Of a DNA stretch of 64,000 nucleotides, positions 10,039 to 18,933 are shown one piece after another. Below the pieces are notes generated by a model. The model was not told the DNA's origin. It did not search any database and saw only the letters and a list, made by a program, of their open reading frames with translations. Both the position numbers and the translations under genes were made by a program. Numbering within the stretch: position 1 is the first letter of the stretch; each line of letters opens with the position of its first letter. Source of the DNA: Paenibacillus_D tarimensis_A (GTDB lineage: Bacteria; Bacillota; Bacilli; Paenibacillales; Paenibacillaceae); contig CP166298.1 of the NCBI GenBank assembly GCA_041281825.1, positions 1,116,001 to 1,180,000 of the forward strand. Direction: 5' to 3'.

Positions 10039-11832
10039 ATGAAGAAGCACATTGTACTGTTGCTTTGTATGATGCTGGTAGGTTCACTGGTTCTGGCGGC
10101 TTGCTCCCAGAAAGAAGAGAACGAGCCCGAGGTCACACCTCCGCAGGTGAACGCCCCGAATGAAGACAATGGGGAAAACGCAGGGGATGATGCCGAAGGA
10201 TCGGAGCAATCGGAGGGATCCGGAGAATCGGATCAGCCTGAGCTCGGATTCATTGAAGCCGCCGATCCGTCACTCATGCCGGCTGCTTCCAAGAGCCGCA
10301 CGGATACGGTCATTATCGGTATGAATGAGCCGCAGGGCATATTTACCCCATGGTTTTTTAACACTGCGTTTGACAAATATGTGTTTGACGTTATTTTTGA
10401 AGGGCTAGGGAAAGTATCTCAGGACGGATCGATCGTACCGTCGCTGGCAACGTGGGATATTTCCGAGGACGGCAAAGTCTACACGTTCCATATCGATCCG
10501 AAAGCGAAGTTCTCCGACGGAACGCAGGTTACCGCCGAGGATGCCGAATTTGCGTTTTATGTGTATTTGGACCCGGCTTATGACGGCCGAGGCGATATGA
10601 TGCCTGTCGGCATCGTGGGTGCTGAAGCCTATAAGGACGGAAATGCGGAAACGATTGAAGGCGTTAAAGTGCTCGACGAGCTTACGCTTGAGGTGACGGT
10701 GGAAGAAGCGAAAGCCGCGACGATCTACGATCTGTCCGTCAGCGTCCTTCCGAAGCAGTATTACGGCAAGGATTTCAAGAAAGGCAATCTGGACTATGTC
10801 AAGTCATTAAACGGCAAGCCGCTTGGCAGCGGTCCTTATGTATTCGATCAGTTTATTCCGGGTCAGGAAACGCGGCTGACGGCGAACGAAAATTACTGGA
10901 GAGGCGCGCCGAAGGTGAAAAACCTTATATTTAAAGCGACTACGGATGAAACGAGCGCACAGCTCATTCAAACCGGGGAAACCGACTTTGAAGAAGGCAT
11001 TATCGTATCGAAGGACAATGTGGAGCTGGTCAAAGGGATGGGCTTTGTGGACATCAGCCTGCTTCTGAACAATGGGTACGGTTATATAGCCGTCAATAAT
11101 AAGCTGCCGAAATTCCAGGATAAGCGTGTACGCCAGGCGCTTACGTACGGATTGGACCGCGAATCGATCGTATTTGCGTATTCGCAAGGCTACGCTCAGG
11201 TTATCGATGTACCGGAATCCAAAGTATCCTGGGCGTATCCGGATGAATCTTCCATCACTCATTACGGTTATGATCCTGAGAAAGCGAAGCAGCTGCTAGA
11301 CGAGGCCGGCTGGGAGATCGGTTCCGACGGATACCGGTATAAGGACGGCGAGAAGTTCACCATCCACTTCTCCGCATCGACGCCGAACCCGGTCAACGAC
11401 GCCATTATTCCGATTGCAACCGAAAACTATAAGGAGCTTGGCATTGAGTTTATCGCCGAACAGCTGGAGTTCAACTCCGTTATTGAAAAACGGACCAAAG
11501 GCGAGCACGAAATGGCTTTCCTTGCGTGGGGACTGACGCCGGATCCCGATCCGTTCGGCACGTTCCATACGAACGGCGGAAGCAACTGGGACGGTTATTC
11601 CAATCCGGAGCTCGACAAGCTGATCGAGCAGGCGCAAGCGGAGCTCGACCAGGAGAAACGCAAGCAGCTTCTGAGCCAGGTCTATCAAATCCTGAATGAA
11701 GACGTTCCGAACATCTATATGTATCAGCGATATAATATGAACGTATTTAACACGAGACTGAATGGCTTTGATATTACGCCATATTACGATTTTACCGAAA
11801 GCCTGTGGGAAGTTGAGATCCAGAACCAGTAA
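10039..11832 (+). CDS. Oligopeptide ABC transporter substrate-binding lipoprotein (family 5)
   Basis: The 597-residue product has a lipoprotein signal (VLAAC), then an acidic, low-complexity linker (Glu/Asp/Gly/Ser-rich, residues ~25-75) and a family 5 extracellular solute-binding domain. Typical blocks are WDISEDGKVYTFHI, FSDGTQVTAEDAEFAF, GSGPYVFDQFIPGQ and DKRVRQALTYGLDRESIV. It captures peptides outside the membrane for the permease encoded next. I chose ATG 10039 because gaggagga lies just upstream; a GTG six codons earlier is part of that site. It is first in a five-gene operon (binding protein, two permeases, two ATPases), the standard Opp/App/Dpp layout. Confidence 0.93.
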   Translation: MKKHIVLLLCMMLVGSLVLAACSQKEENEPEVTPPQVNAPNEDNGENAGDDAEGSEQSEGSGESDQPELGFIEAADPSLMPAASKSRTDTVIIGMNEPQGIFTPWFFNTAFDKYVFDVIFEGLGKVSQDGSIVPSLATWDISEDGKVYTFHIDPKAKFSDGTQVTAEDAEFAFYVYLDPAYDGRGDMMPVGIVGAEAYKDGNAETIEGVKVLDELTLEVTVEEAKAATIYDLSVSVLPKQYYGKDFKKGNLDYVKSLNGKPLGSGPYVFDQFIPGQETRLTANENYWRGAPKVKNLIFKATTDETSAQLIQTGETDFEEGIIVSKDNVELVKGMGFVDISLLLNNGYGYIAVNNKLPKFQDKRVRQALTYGLDRESIVFAYSQGYAQVIDVPESKVSWAYPDESSITHYGYDPEKAKQLLDEAGWEIGSDGYRYKDGEKFTIHFSASTPNPVNDAIIPIATENYKELGIEFIAEQLEFNSVIEKRTKGEHEMAFLAWGLTPDPDPFGTFHTNGGSNWDGYSNPELDKLIEQAQAELDQEKRKQLLSQVYQILNEDVPNIYMYQRYNMNVFNTRLNGFDITPYYDFTESLWEVEIQNQ

Positions 11833-11852
11833 TAATACACCGTTCAGACTAC

Positions 11853-11881
11853 ATCTGCTCAGCCTTCTGGGCTGGGCAGAT
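11853..11881 (+). terminator. Intercistronic hairpin between binding protein and permease genes
   Basis: Stem atctgctcagcc / gggctgggcagat with a TTCT-type loop, no long T run. Such hairpins usually stabilise or attenuate the message so that the binding protein is made in excess over the membrane parts (inference). Confidence 0.6.
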
Positions 11882-11907
11882 TGTATAAAGGGGATGGATT
11901 TAGACCT

Positions 11908-12876
11908 ATGAAACAATTCATCATACGCCGGCTCCTCCAAAGTATTCCGACCATTATCGGAGCCTCCATCGTCATCTTTCTTGTATTTACTCTAGCACCG
12001 GGGGATTTCGTTTCCGCGAGCTTCATGGCGGACCCGAAAATGACCCCCGAGCGTATGGAGGAGCTGCGGGTTCTGTACGGATTGGACGGCTCGCTTCCCG
12101 AACGATATGTGAAATGGATGGGCGGCATTTTCCAGGGCGACTTCGGTAATTCGCTGTTATTCCGAAAGCCGGTATCCGAAGTGCTGAACACCTTTGTATG
12201 GAATTCCTTTATCCTGGCCATCTGTACGGTGCTTCTGCAATGGATCATCGCGGTGATCGTCGGGGTGATTGCAGCGATCAGACAATACAGCATTTATGAT
12301 TCGGCCGTCACGCTTTGCGTCTTCATCGCGATGTCGTTCCCTTCCTTTTTCCTCGGTTTACTGCTTCTTAAATGGTTGGCGGTTGATTACCGCATCTTTC
12401 CGCTAAGCGGAATGATTACGACAGGGAGCAATTATACGGGCTTCGCATATATTTGGGATATTGCCAAGCATTTGGCGCTGCCGGTTATCGTGCTGACTCT
12501 GCTGAGTGTCGGATCGCTGACCCGTTATATCCGCACATCCATGCTCGAGGTGGTCCGTCAGGATTATGTGCGTACGGCGAGGGCCAAAGGGCTGAAGGAG
12601 CGGGCGGTTATCTTCAAGCATGCGATGCGGAACGCGCTGCTGCCGCTCATTACCCTGTTTGCGCTGGAGCTGCCGGGCCTGTTCGCAGGCGCCATCATCA
12701 CCGAAAGAATATTTAATTGGCCGGGCATAGGCAAAGTGGTGCTGGACGGTATTTTTCAAAGGGACTATCCGCTTGTGATGGGATTCACGCTGCTGATTGC
12801 CGTGCTTACGATATTGGCCAATATATTAGCCGATGTCTTATACGGTACGGCGGATCCGCGTATCCGATTGAAGTGA
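11908..12876 (+). CDS. Peptide ABC transporter permease, OppB/DppB type
   Basis: The 322-residue membrane protein has the N-terminal signature of OppB-type permeases (FIIRRLLQSIPTIIGASIVIF) and six predicted transmembrane segments. The EAA-type cytoplasmic loop (YVRTARAKGLKERAVIFKHA) contacts the ATPases. The end DVLYGTADPRIRLK is typical of the family. Start ATG 11908 follows aaggggatgg. It pairs with the permease encoded at 12917. Confidence 0.94.
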   Translation: MKQFIIRRLLQSIPTIIGASIVIFLVFTLAPGDFVSASFMADPKMTPERMEELRVLYGLDGSLPERYVKWMGGIFQGDFGNSLLFRKPVSEVLNTFVWNSFILAICTVLLQWIIAVIVGVIAAIRQYSIYDSAVTLCVFIAMSFPSFFLGLLLLKWLAVDYRIFPLSGMITTGSNYTGFAYIWDIAKHLALPVIVLTLLSVGSLTRYIRTSMLEVVRQDYVRTARAKGLKERAVIFKHAMRNALLPLITLFALELPGLFAGAIITERIFNWPGIGKVVLDGIFQRDYPLVMGFTLLIAVLTILANILADVLYGTADPRIRLK

Positions 12877-12916
12877 CGAATTTCGAAATTGGGGATGAAG
12901 GAGGTGGCGGAGGAGC

Positions 12917-13840
12917 ATGAGTCAAACTGTTCCGCAACAGGCGACCGTTGGTATCGACATCAAAGTGAAAAGCGATTCCCCCTGGAAAAAATCACTTCGC
13001 CGGCTGCTGAAAAACAAACTGTCGATGTTCGGAGTGTTCATTCTTCTTTTTATGTTTTTATTTTCCTTTGCGGGACCATTCTTTTCGGATTATAAGGACG
13101 CGAAAATCTCCGTGAGAAACGCGAGTCAGCCGCCAAGCGCGTCGCATTGGTTAGGAACGGACAGCTTAGGCAGGGATGTGTTGCTGCGTGTCATGGAAGC
13201 CGGCAGAATTTCGCTTACGGTGGGACTGTTTTCCACGGCCATCATCGTATTGATCGGCGGAGCGATTGGAGCGGTATCCGGCTATTACGGAGGAATAACC
13301 GATGCGATGCTCATGCGGTTTGCCGACATCATGTATGCGATTCCAGGGCTGCCGATTTTAATCGTTCTAGGCGCCATTTTCTCGGATCTCAAAATCCCGC
13401 CCGACAAAAGGATTTATTATATCATGTTTATTATCGGGGTGATTAGCTGGATGGGACTTGCACGCCTCGTGCGCAGCCAGATTCTCAGCTTGAAGGAGCA
13501 GGAGTTCATGCTGGCGAACACGGTGCTCGGCTTGCGGGACAGGCGTAAAATATTCCGGCACCTGCTGCCAAACACGGTCCCTATTATTATCGTTGTCGCA
13601 ACGCTTGGGGTTGCGGGGGCGATTTTGCTCGAATCAACGCTCAGTTTTTTGGGCCTTGGCGTCGTTCCGCCGACACCTTCCTGGGGTCAGATGCTTTCGG
13701 CAGCCAATAACATGATTGATTTTCAAAAACGGCCATGGCTGTGGGTCCCCCCGGGCGTATGCATTCTTCTGACCGTCGTGGCAATCAACTTAATCGGAGA
13801 CGGATTAAGGGACGCTTTTGATCCCAAACAGAAAAGGTAG
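12917..13840 (+). CDS. Peptide ABC transporter permease, OppC/DppC type
   Basis: The 307-residue protein has a short cytoplasmic N-terminus, a first membrane helix (MFGVFILLFMFLFSFAGPFF), the characteristic HWLGTDSLGRDVLLRVMEAG block and the EAA-type loop ANTVLGLRDRRKIFRHLLPN. It ends with GDGLRDAFDPKQKR, the usual OppC end. ATG 12917 is preceded by aaggaggtgg. It forms the channel together with the OppB-type protein. Confidence 0.94.
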   Translation: MSQTVPQQATVGIDIKVKSDSPWKKSLRRLLKNKLSMFGVFILLFMFLFSFAGPFFSDYKDAKISVRNASQPPSASHWLGTDSLGRDVLLRVMEAGRISLTVGLFSTAIIVLIGGAIGAVSGYYGGITDAMLMRFADIMYAIPGLPILIVLGAIFSDLKIPPDKRIYYIMFIIGVISWMGLARLVRSQILSLKEQEFMLANTVLGLRDRRKIFRHLLPNTVPIIIVVATLGVAGAILLESTLSFLGLGVVPPTPSWGQMLSAANNMIDFQKRPWLWVPPGVCILLTVVAINLIGDGLRDAFDPKQKR

Positions 13841-13849
13841 GTTTGCGAC

Positions 13850-14833
13850 ATGACTGATCATATACTGGAGTATCGGAATTTGAAAACCTATTTTTACACC
13901 GAAGCGGGAATCGTAAAAGCGGTGGACGACGTCAGCTTCTCTATTCGCAAAGGCGAGACGGTATGCGTTGTCGGTGAATCGGGCTGCGGCAAAAGCATCA
14001 CGGCGATGTCGCTGATGCGTCTCATTGAATCGCCCCCAGGCAAAATCGAAGGCGGCCAGATTCTGTATGAAGGCAGGGACCTGCTTCGGCTAAAGCAAGA
14101 AGAAATGAGGATGCTCCGCGGAAATGAAATATCAATGATATTTCAGGAGCCGATGTCTTCGCTGAATCCCGTCTTGCGGATCGGAGATCAAATTATGGAA
14201 CCGCTTATCGAGCATAAGTTCCTCTCAAGGAAGGATGCGCACAGGAAGGCCGTCCGGCTGATTGAACAGGTTGGCATTCCGCGGGCAACGGAAATAATGG
14301 ATGCGTACCCGCATGAATTGAGCGGAGGCATGCGCCAGCGGATCATGATTGCGATCGCCTTAAGCTGCGACCCGAAGCTGCTTGTTGCCGACGAACCGAC
14401 AACGGCGCTGGATGTAACGATTCAAGCCCAAATTCTTGATCTGCTGAGAGAGCTGAAGAAAGAACGGGACATGGCGCTGATGCTCATCACGCACGATCTG
14501 GGCGTCGTTGCGGAAATGGCCGATCATGTCGTCGTTATGTACGCCGGGAAGGTGATCGAAGAAGCTCCCGTCCGCGAGCTGTTCAAAAACCCGCGTCATC
14601 CTTACACGCAAGGATTGCTGAAAGCGAAGCCGGTCATCGGCCAGCGCTCGTCGCGCCTGTATAACATCCCGGGTATGGTTCCGAACCCGATCGGCCTTGC
14701 AGACAACTGCCATTTCAGCGATCGCTGCGAGTTTTGTGAGACCAGATGCCTGACCGAAGCGCCCAAGCTGTTAAAGGACGAGAACGGAAATAAAGTCGCT
14801 TGCTGGCGGTATGAAGGAGAGGAAGCATCATGA
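13850..14833 (+). CDS. Peptide ABC transporter ATP-binding protein, OppD/DppD type
   Basis: Walker A GESGCGKS near residue 43, Q-loop FQEPMSSLNP, signature LSGGMRQR, Walker B LLVADEPTTALD and H-loop THDLG are all intact. The C-terminal oligopeptide-transporter extension carries the cysteine cluster CHFSDRCEFCETRC and a final ACW, as in OppD proteins. It hydrolyses ATP with the OppF partner to drive peptide uptake. It begins 9 bases after the permease stop and overlaps the next gene by 4 bases (ATGA). Confidence 0.95.
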   Translation: MTDHILEYRNLKTYFYTEAGIVKAVDDVSFSIRKGETVCVVGESGCGKSITAMSLMRLIESPPGKIEGGQILYEGRDLLRLKQEEMRMLRGNEISMIFQEPMSSLNPVLRIGDQIMEPLIEHKFLSRKDAHRKAVRLIEQVGIPRATEIMDAYPHELSGGMRQRIMIAIALSCDPKLLVADEPTTALDVTIQAQILDLLRELKKERDMALMLITHDLGVVAEMADHVVVMYAGKVIEEAPVRELFKNPRHPYTQGLLKAKPVIGQRSSRLYNIPGMVPNPIGLADNCHFSDRCEFCETRCLTEAPKLLKDENGNKVACWRYEGEEAS

Positions 14834-15795
14834 GCGGGCCTTTACTCGAAGTCAATAATCTCAAAAAATATTTCCCGGTCAAAGCGGGCGTATTTCAACG
14901 AACTGTAGGGCATATCCGCGCCGTGGACGGAGTCAGCTTCACCGCCTCACGGGGAGAAACGATCGGCATGGTCGGCGAATCCGGCTGCGGCAAAAGCACC
15001 GTCGGACGTACCATTGTGCGTTTATATGATAAGACGGATGGAAGCGTAATGTATAAAGGGCGCGATGTGCATACCTTGTCCAAAAAAGACTTGAGAGGGC
15101 TTCGCACCAAAATGCAGCTTGTGTTCCAAGATCCGTTCAGCTCGCTTAATCCGCGCATCAAAGTCGGGGAAGCAATCGGCGAGCCTTTGGTGGATCACGG
15201 CTTGTGCAAAAGATCGGAGATGCGCGAGAGGGTACATGAAGTCCTTGATATATGCGGGTTGGCTCCCTACCATTTTGACCGCTATCCGCACGAATTTTCC
15301 GGCGGCCAAAGGCAGCGGATCGGTATTGCGAGGGCACTGATTCTACAGCCGGACTTTATTGTGTTGGATGAACCGGTGTCTGCGCTCGACGTTTCGATTC
15401 AGGCCCAGATCATTAACCTACTCTCGGATTTGCAGGTGCAGCGAAATCTGACCTATTTATTTATTTCCCACGATTTAAGCGTGGTTGAACATTTGTGTAC
15501 GAAGGTCATCGTGATGTATTTAGGCAGTGTAGTGGAAATGGCGGGGAGAGACGAGCTGTTCAACCGTCCGCTTCACCCGTATACGAAAGCGCTGCTCTCT
15601 GCTGCACCTGTACCGGATCCTGATCTGAAGCGGGAGAGGATTATTTTGAAGGGGGATATCCCAAGTCCTGCCAATCCTCCCTCCGGGTGCAAGTTCCATA
15701 CCCGCTGCCCGATGGCTGAAGCCCGGTGCCGCAAGGAGATGCCGATATACCGGGATGCCGGCGGCGGGCACTATGTAGCATGCCATCTGGTCTAG
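14830..15795 (+). CDS. Peptide ABC transporter ATP-binding protein, OppF/DppF type
   Basis: The 321-residue ATPase has Walker A GESGCGKST, Q-loop FQDPFSSLNPR, signature FSGGQRQRIGIARAL, Walker B FIVLDEPVSALD and H-loop SHDLS. Its C-terminal extension contains CKFHTRCPMAEARC and HYVACHLV. The start overlaps the end of the upstream ATPase gene, so translation is probably coupled. It is the last gene of the operon. I see no clear terminator immediately downstream. Confidence 0.95.
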   Translation: MSGPLLEVNNLKKYFPVKAGVFQRTVGHIRAVDGVSFTASRGETIGMVGESGCGKSTVGRTIVRLYDKTDGSVMYKGRDVHTLSKKDLRGLRTKMQLVFQDPFSSLNPRIKVGEAIGEPLVDHGLCKRSEMRERVHEVLDICGLAPYHFDRYPHEFSGGQRQRIGIARALILQPDFIVLDEPVSALDVSIQAQIINLLSDLQVQRNLTYLFISHDLSVVEHLCTKVIVMYLGSVVEMAGRDELFNRPLHPYTKALLSAAPVPDPDLKRERIILKGDIPSPANPPSGCKFHTRCPMAEARCRKEMPIYRDAGGGHYVACHLV

Positions 15796-15872
15796 GATAC
15801 AGTGAAGATCTTTTGCTTTAGTACGGATTGACATGCTCTACCATTGACGAATATTTATGAGAAATACGTTCC

Positions 15873-15893
15873 GGTTCGTTCCGAACCTATAAT
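15873..15893 (+). promoter_or_regulatory. Inverted repeat abutting a TATAAT box upstream of the small membrane gene
   Basis: Perfect inverted repeat ggttcg-ttc-cgaacc (15873-15887), immediately followed by tataat (15888-15893). No good -35 is visible. The geometry would let a repressor or activator overlap the promoter; this is inference only. Confidence 0.35.
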
Positions 15894-15974
15894 ACGGCAT
15901 AAGCGGACGAGATGAAACCCATACCGACTTGTGATATAGTGAAATAAAGTTAGTTTTCACAAGGGGGATGCCTT

Positions 15975-16166
15975 CTGAGAAAGTTCAATATCATGCGTCC
16001 GTTGCTGCTGCTCGCCGTTGCCTTTTTCGTGTACAATATCACATCCACAATCTGCCTCTCGCTAGGAGTCACCGAAGAAAACACGGGCAATATCGCCATG
16101 GGGGCTATGGTGATCGCTGCCATTATCACTTATATGAGATTGAACCGTGCTCGAAATAAAAAGTGA
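15975..16166 (+). CDS. Small two-helix membrane protein
   Basis: An open frame encodes MRPLLLLAVAFFVYNITSTI then a short polar loop, a second hydrophobic helix (AMGAMVIAAIITYM) and a basic end (RLNRARNKK). ATG 15993 gives 57 residues. A CTG at 15975 is better spaced from the aaggggg site (15961) and would add LRKFNI, so I give the longer range. Two transmembrane helices and a positive C-terminus argue for a real protein. No family was recognised. Confidence 0.5.
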   Translation: MRKFNIMRPLLLLAVAFFVYNITSTICLSLGVTEENTGNIAMGAMVIAAIITYMRLNRARNKK

Positions 16167-16292
16167 TTAGGTATGGGGAAGGGATGGCGGAGATTAGGTC
16201 TGCTATCCCTTCTTTTAACGGCGATTTGGGAATGCAAAGAGTAGCGTAACATCCCTGGCCTGCGGGTTGTTTTGACAAGCTTACGTTGAAAA

Positions 16293-16332
16293 GTCCGACG
16301 TCCCTTTCCGAACGGGATGTCGGGTTTTTATT
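16293..16332 (+). terminator. Rho-independent terminator
   Basis: Stem tccgacgtccc / gggatgtcggg (with G-T pairs) then TTTTTATTT. It terminates transcription from the small membrane gene region. Between it and 16485 there is only a promoter region for the next gene, with a direct repeat of ggtaac. Confidence 0.75.
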
Positions 16333-16484
16333 TATAGGCGAAAAAAGTAGAGCGACAGACAAACCGGATGTTCCAAAATTGTTACTCTTATGTAAGAAAT
16401 ATTTAACCTTTTAGTTAGCAGAGGATAAGATTCCCAAGGTAACTTTAGTAATGGTAACAATCCAAACCTTGAGGAGGAACAAAG

Positions 16485-17141
16485 ATGAAGAAAATCCAAA
16501 AAATCGCGGCTGTTTCGGTACTGACTTTTACTCTATTGGCCCCGGGATTCGCAGCGGCAGAGACTTCGAAAGATATGGCAATGATCGATTACAGCAAAGT
16601 ACGAGTCATCCAGATGAACGGGATGGAGCTGGTGCCGGTGCGGGAGATGGCCAAATCGCTCGGTTATTCGGTTAAGTGGAACCAAAGAGAGAAGTCGGTC
16701 ACGCTTACTTACTCAATGATGATGAAAGATAAGATGACGGAAGATGGTATGATGGAAGACGGCATGATGAAGGATAAGATGATGGAAGATGATATGATGG
16801 AAGATGGCATGATGGAAGATAAGATGATGGAAGACGATATGATGGAAGATGGCATGATGAAGGATAAGATGATGGAAGATGATATGATGGAAGATGGCAT
16901 GATGAAGGATAAGATGATGGAAGATGATATGGTGGAAGACGGCATGATGAAAGATAAGATGATGGATAAAGATATGCATGACATGGGCTATACCGTGAAG
17001 ATTACTATGGGACAGACCACATTTATGGCCGGGATGTCGGAAAAAATGCTGGCCTATGAACCGGTAATGGTTAACAACAAACTGTACATCACGAAAGATT
17101 TCGTAGAAATGTATTTGGCATCCCCATCCATGATGAAATAA
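16485..17141 (+). CDS. Secreted copper-amine-oxidase N-terminal-like domain protein split by Met/Asp/Glu repeats
   Basis: The 218-residue product has a signal peptide (1-26, AAA cleavage). Residues 35-75 are the first half of a CuAO-N fold (VRVIQMNGMELVPVREMAKS, then LGYSVKWNQREKSVTLTYS), and residues ~165-215 the second half (YTVKITMGQTTFMAGMSEKM ... LYITKDFVEMYL). Between them lies an 80-residue insert made of 15-residue units of Met, Asp, Glu and Lys. Such Met-rich acidic stretches could bind copper(I), silver or cations in the wall (inference). The start ATG follows gaggaggaac. The gene is isolated between two terminators. Confidence 0.8.
   Translation: MKKIQKIAAVSVLTFTLLAPGFAAAETSKDMAMIDYSKVRVIQMNGMELVPVREMAKSLGYSVKWNQREKSVTLTYSMMMKDKMTEDGMMEDGMMKDKMMEDDMMEDGMMEDKMMEDDMMEDGMMKDKMMEDDMMEDGMMKDKMMEDDMVEDGMMKDKMMDKDMHDMGYTVKITMGQTTFMAGMSEKMLAYEPVMVNNKLYITKDFVEMYLASPSMMK
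16761..16979 (+). repeat. In-frame 45-bp tandem repeat, about five copies
   Basis: Units start at 16761, 16806, 16851, 16896 and 16941, exactly 45 bases apart and almost identical, encoding GMMKDKMMEDDMMED with small variations (K/E, M/V). The last unit is partial. Period and low divergence suggest recent slipped-strand expansion, with likely copy-number variation between strains. Confidence 0.9.
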
Positions 17142-17151
17142 AGAGTATGAG

Positions 17152-17184
17152 GCTGCGGCGGCATGACCGGCGCAGCTTTTTTTA
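17152..17184 (+). terminator. Rho-independent terminator of the repeat-protein gene
   Basis: Stem gctgcggcgg / ccggcgcagc with a short atga loop and seven T, 11 bases after the stop codon. Confidence 0.85.
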
Positions 17185-17390
17185 TGTGCATTTCAACCAT
17201 TGCAACATTATTAACATTTTATTACTTCATTTTTTGGATCGAAAATGAGACCTCTTCAGCTTTAAATCCGGATGCTTGGACTTGACCTCTTTTTTTGGAA
17301 TCGAACACCACATTTCCGTATATGTTAAGCCACACGGCGGACCATGGATCCGTTATTTCATGTAAAAGAGTCATTCATGCGGGTTGAACT

Positions 17391-17401
17391 GACACAGGAT
17401 C
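17391..17401. repeat. Left target-site duplication of the IS4 element
   Basis: gacacaggatc, identical to 18923-18933 at the other end of the element; 11 bp is in the usual range for IS4-family (IS231-like) insertions. Confidence 0.88.
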
Positions 17402-18922
17402 ACTAGCCATGCTTAAAACCTGACATGAGAAATTTGCATATCAAAAGTTACTATTTATGGAATAAGATGATGCTTTTAACCTGTTCATCCATAAAAAAAT
17501 CTCCTATTGTGGTAGTGTGGCGCGTTATCCATCACTCTCACAAAAGGAGAAAAAACCCATGGATAACATACCGAATTTATCGACCATTTGTCAATGCCTG
17601 AAGTGGCTAGAGCTTGAAGAATTCCGTTCGCTCCTTCGGGATCACCGTGCTAAGAAGCTATTCACCGGAAACACGATTCAACTACATGTCGCGGGTCAAT
17701 TGCTTGGGCTGGGCTCCTATGACATGATCGCCGAACAGTTGCAGGCCAACGAGTCACTGCAAGAGCAAACCAACTTGGAATCGATCAGCCCGTCGGCTTT
17801 ATCCCGTAAAACCGCCGTACTCTGCACAGAAACGTTACAGGCCTTGTTTGTGCGTCTGGTCCAACAAATCAGTCTGCTTCATCCGGAAGCGGCGGATAAG
17901 TTGCCCGGTGGGAAAAAGCTGCGATTGATCGACGCCACAGAGCTTGCGCTGCCGCCCCATCGAGCTGGGTGGGCATACTGCTCCTCGAGCAAGAATGGGG
18001 TCAAGATGCATACTCGAGTTGTGGTAGCGAACCCCGAACTCGTCTATCCAGACCGCATCATTAACAGCACGATGGATGTGAACGAGACGGAAGTATCGCT
18101 CGAGCTTGTAACAGACCGGGATGCGATTCACGTCATGGACCGGGGCTATCAGAAACATCAGCACTTTGAACGATGGACACAGCCAGGACAGGAGATCTCT
18201 TTTGTCGCACGCATCCGAGAGAACACGCAGATGATTGTTACGCGGGATTTCCGAATTCCGAAAGCCGAGAAATCCTTTATTCGGTGGGATCGAAAAGTCA
18301 CAATCAACAAATGCAGTCGGCCTTTGCGACTCGTCGTCTTTCGAGACGAGAAGGAAAAGGAGTACTACATCATCACCAACTGTTTTGACGTAAGCGCGGC
18401 GGAAATCGCCCAAATCTACAAATATCGTTGGCTCATCGAACTTTTCTTTAAGTGGATGAAACAGCACTTAAGATTGGTGAAAGTATTTAGTTACTCGCCC
18501 ACAGGAATTTGGAACCAATTATATCTCGCGCTCATTGCGTTTGCCCTCTGCACGCTCGTCCGCCTTCAAACGAAGACGAACAAGACGTCATGGGACATTC
18601 TCAAGCTAATTCGTATTTATGCTAGCCGACCATGGAACGAGATGCTGAAGGTACTGTGGAGAATACCCAAGCGTACCTCCAAAGGCAGGCAGCGGCTGTC
18701 CACTTCACCCAAGCATTTGCCGGCTCAAAAAAAGCTGATTGTGAAGTAGCCAACTCCGACAAATGAATTCCCATTAAAAGGGAAACGCCGCCATATCTCA
18801 TGGGCCACTCTCCTTTTTGATTGTACCAACGAAAAGGGGCTGTAAAATTTTTGAACAAATGAGCTAAATAACAAGAAACATTCTGTGGTATCTTTTCATG
18901 TTAGGATATTTGCATGGCTAGT
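17402..18922 (+). mobile_element. IS4-family insertion sequence, 1521 bp, apparently complete
   Basis: The element starts with actagccatgc and ends with gcatggctagt. The imperfect terminal inverted repeats extend about 27 bases (inner match CCTgACATGA against CCTaACATGA). Eleven-base direct repeats flank it and a single intact transposase gene lies inside. All parts needed for mobility are visible, so it is probably recent. A small hairpin (ttcccattaaaagggaa) lies after the transposase stop. Confidence 0.9.
17559..18749 (+). CDS. IS4-family transposase
   Basis: The 396-residue DDE transposase starts at ATG 17559 behind aaaggaga; 14 upstream codons that are also open lack a site. Catalytic blocks are RLIDATELALP (first Asp), IHVMDRGYQ (second Asp) and the Y-2-R-3-E-6-K signature in YRWLIELFFKWMKQHL. 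It cuts and joins the inverted ends of the surrounding element. Complete length and intact motifs suggest activity. Confidence 0.93.
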   Translation: MDNIPNLSTICQCLKWLELEEFRSLLRDHRAKKLFTGNTIQLHVAGQLLGLGSYDMIAEQLQANESLQEQTNLESISPSALSRKTAVLCTETLQALFVRLVQQISLLHPEAADKLPGGKKLRLIDATELALPPHRAGWAYCSSSKNGVKMHTRVVVANPELVYPDRIINSTMDVNETEVSLELVTDRDAIHVMDRGYQKHQHFERWTQPGQEISFVARIRENTQMIVTRDFRIPKAEKSFIRWDRKVTINKCSRPLRLVVFRDEKEKEYYIITNCFDVSAAEIAQIYKYRWLIELFFKWMKQHLRLVKVFSYSPTGIWNQLYLALIAFALCTLVRLQTKTNKTSWDILKLIRIYASRPWNEMLKVLWRIPKRTSKGRQRLSTSPKHLPAQKKLIVK

Positions 18923-18933
18923 GACACAGGATC
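18923..18933. repeat. Right target-site duplication of the IS4 element
   Basis: gacacaggatc, the copy of 17391-17401. Joining the flanks restores a unit of the dispersed palindromic element. Confidence 0.88.

Noticed and set aside
16709..16984. Two long minus-strand frames (Ile/Ser/Met-rich and His/Phe-rich)
   Set aside because: They are the antisense readings of the 45-bp repeat; periodic sequence keeps all frames open. No start signals.
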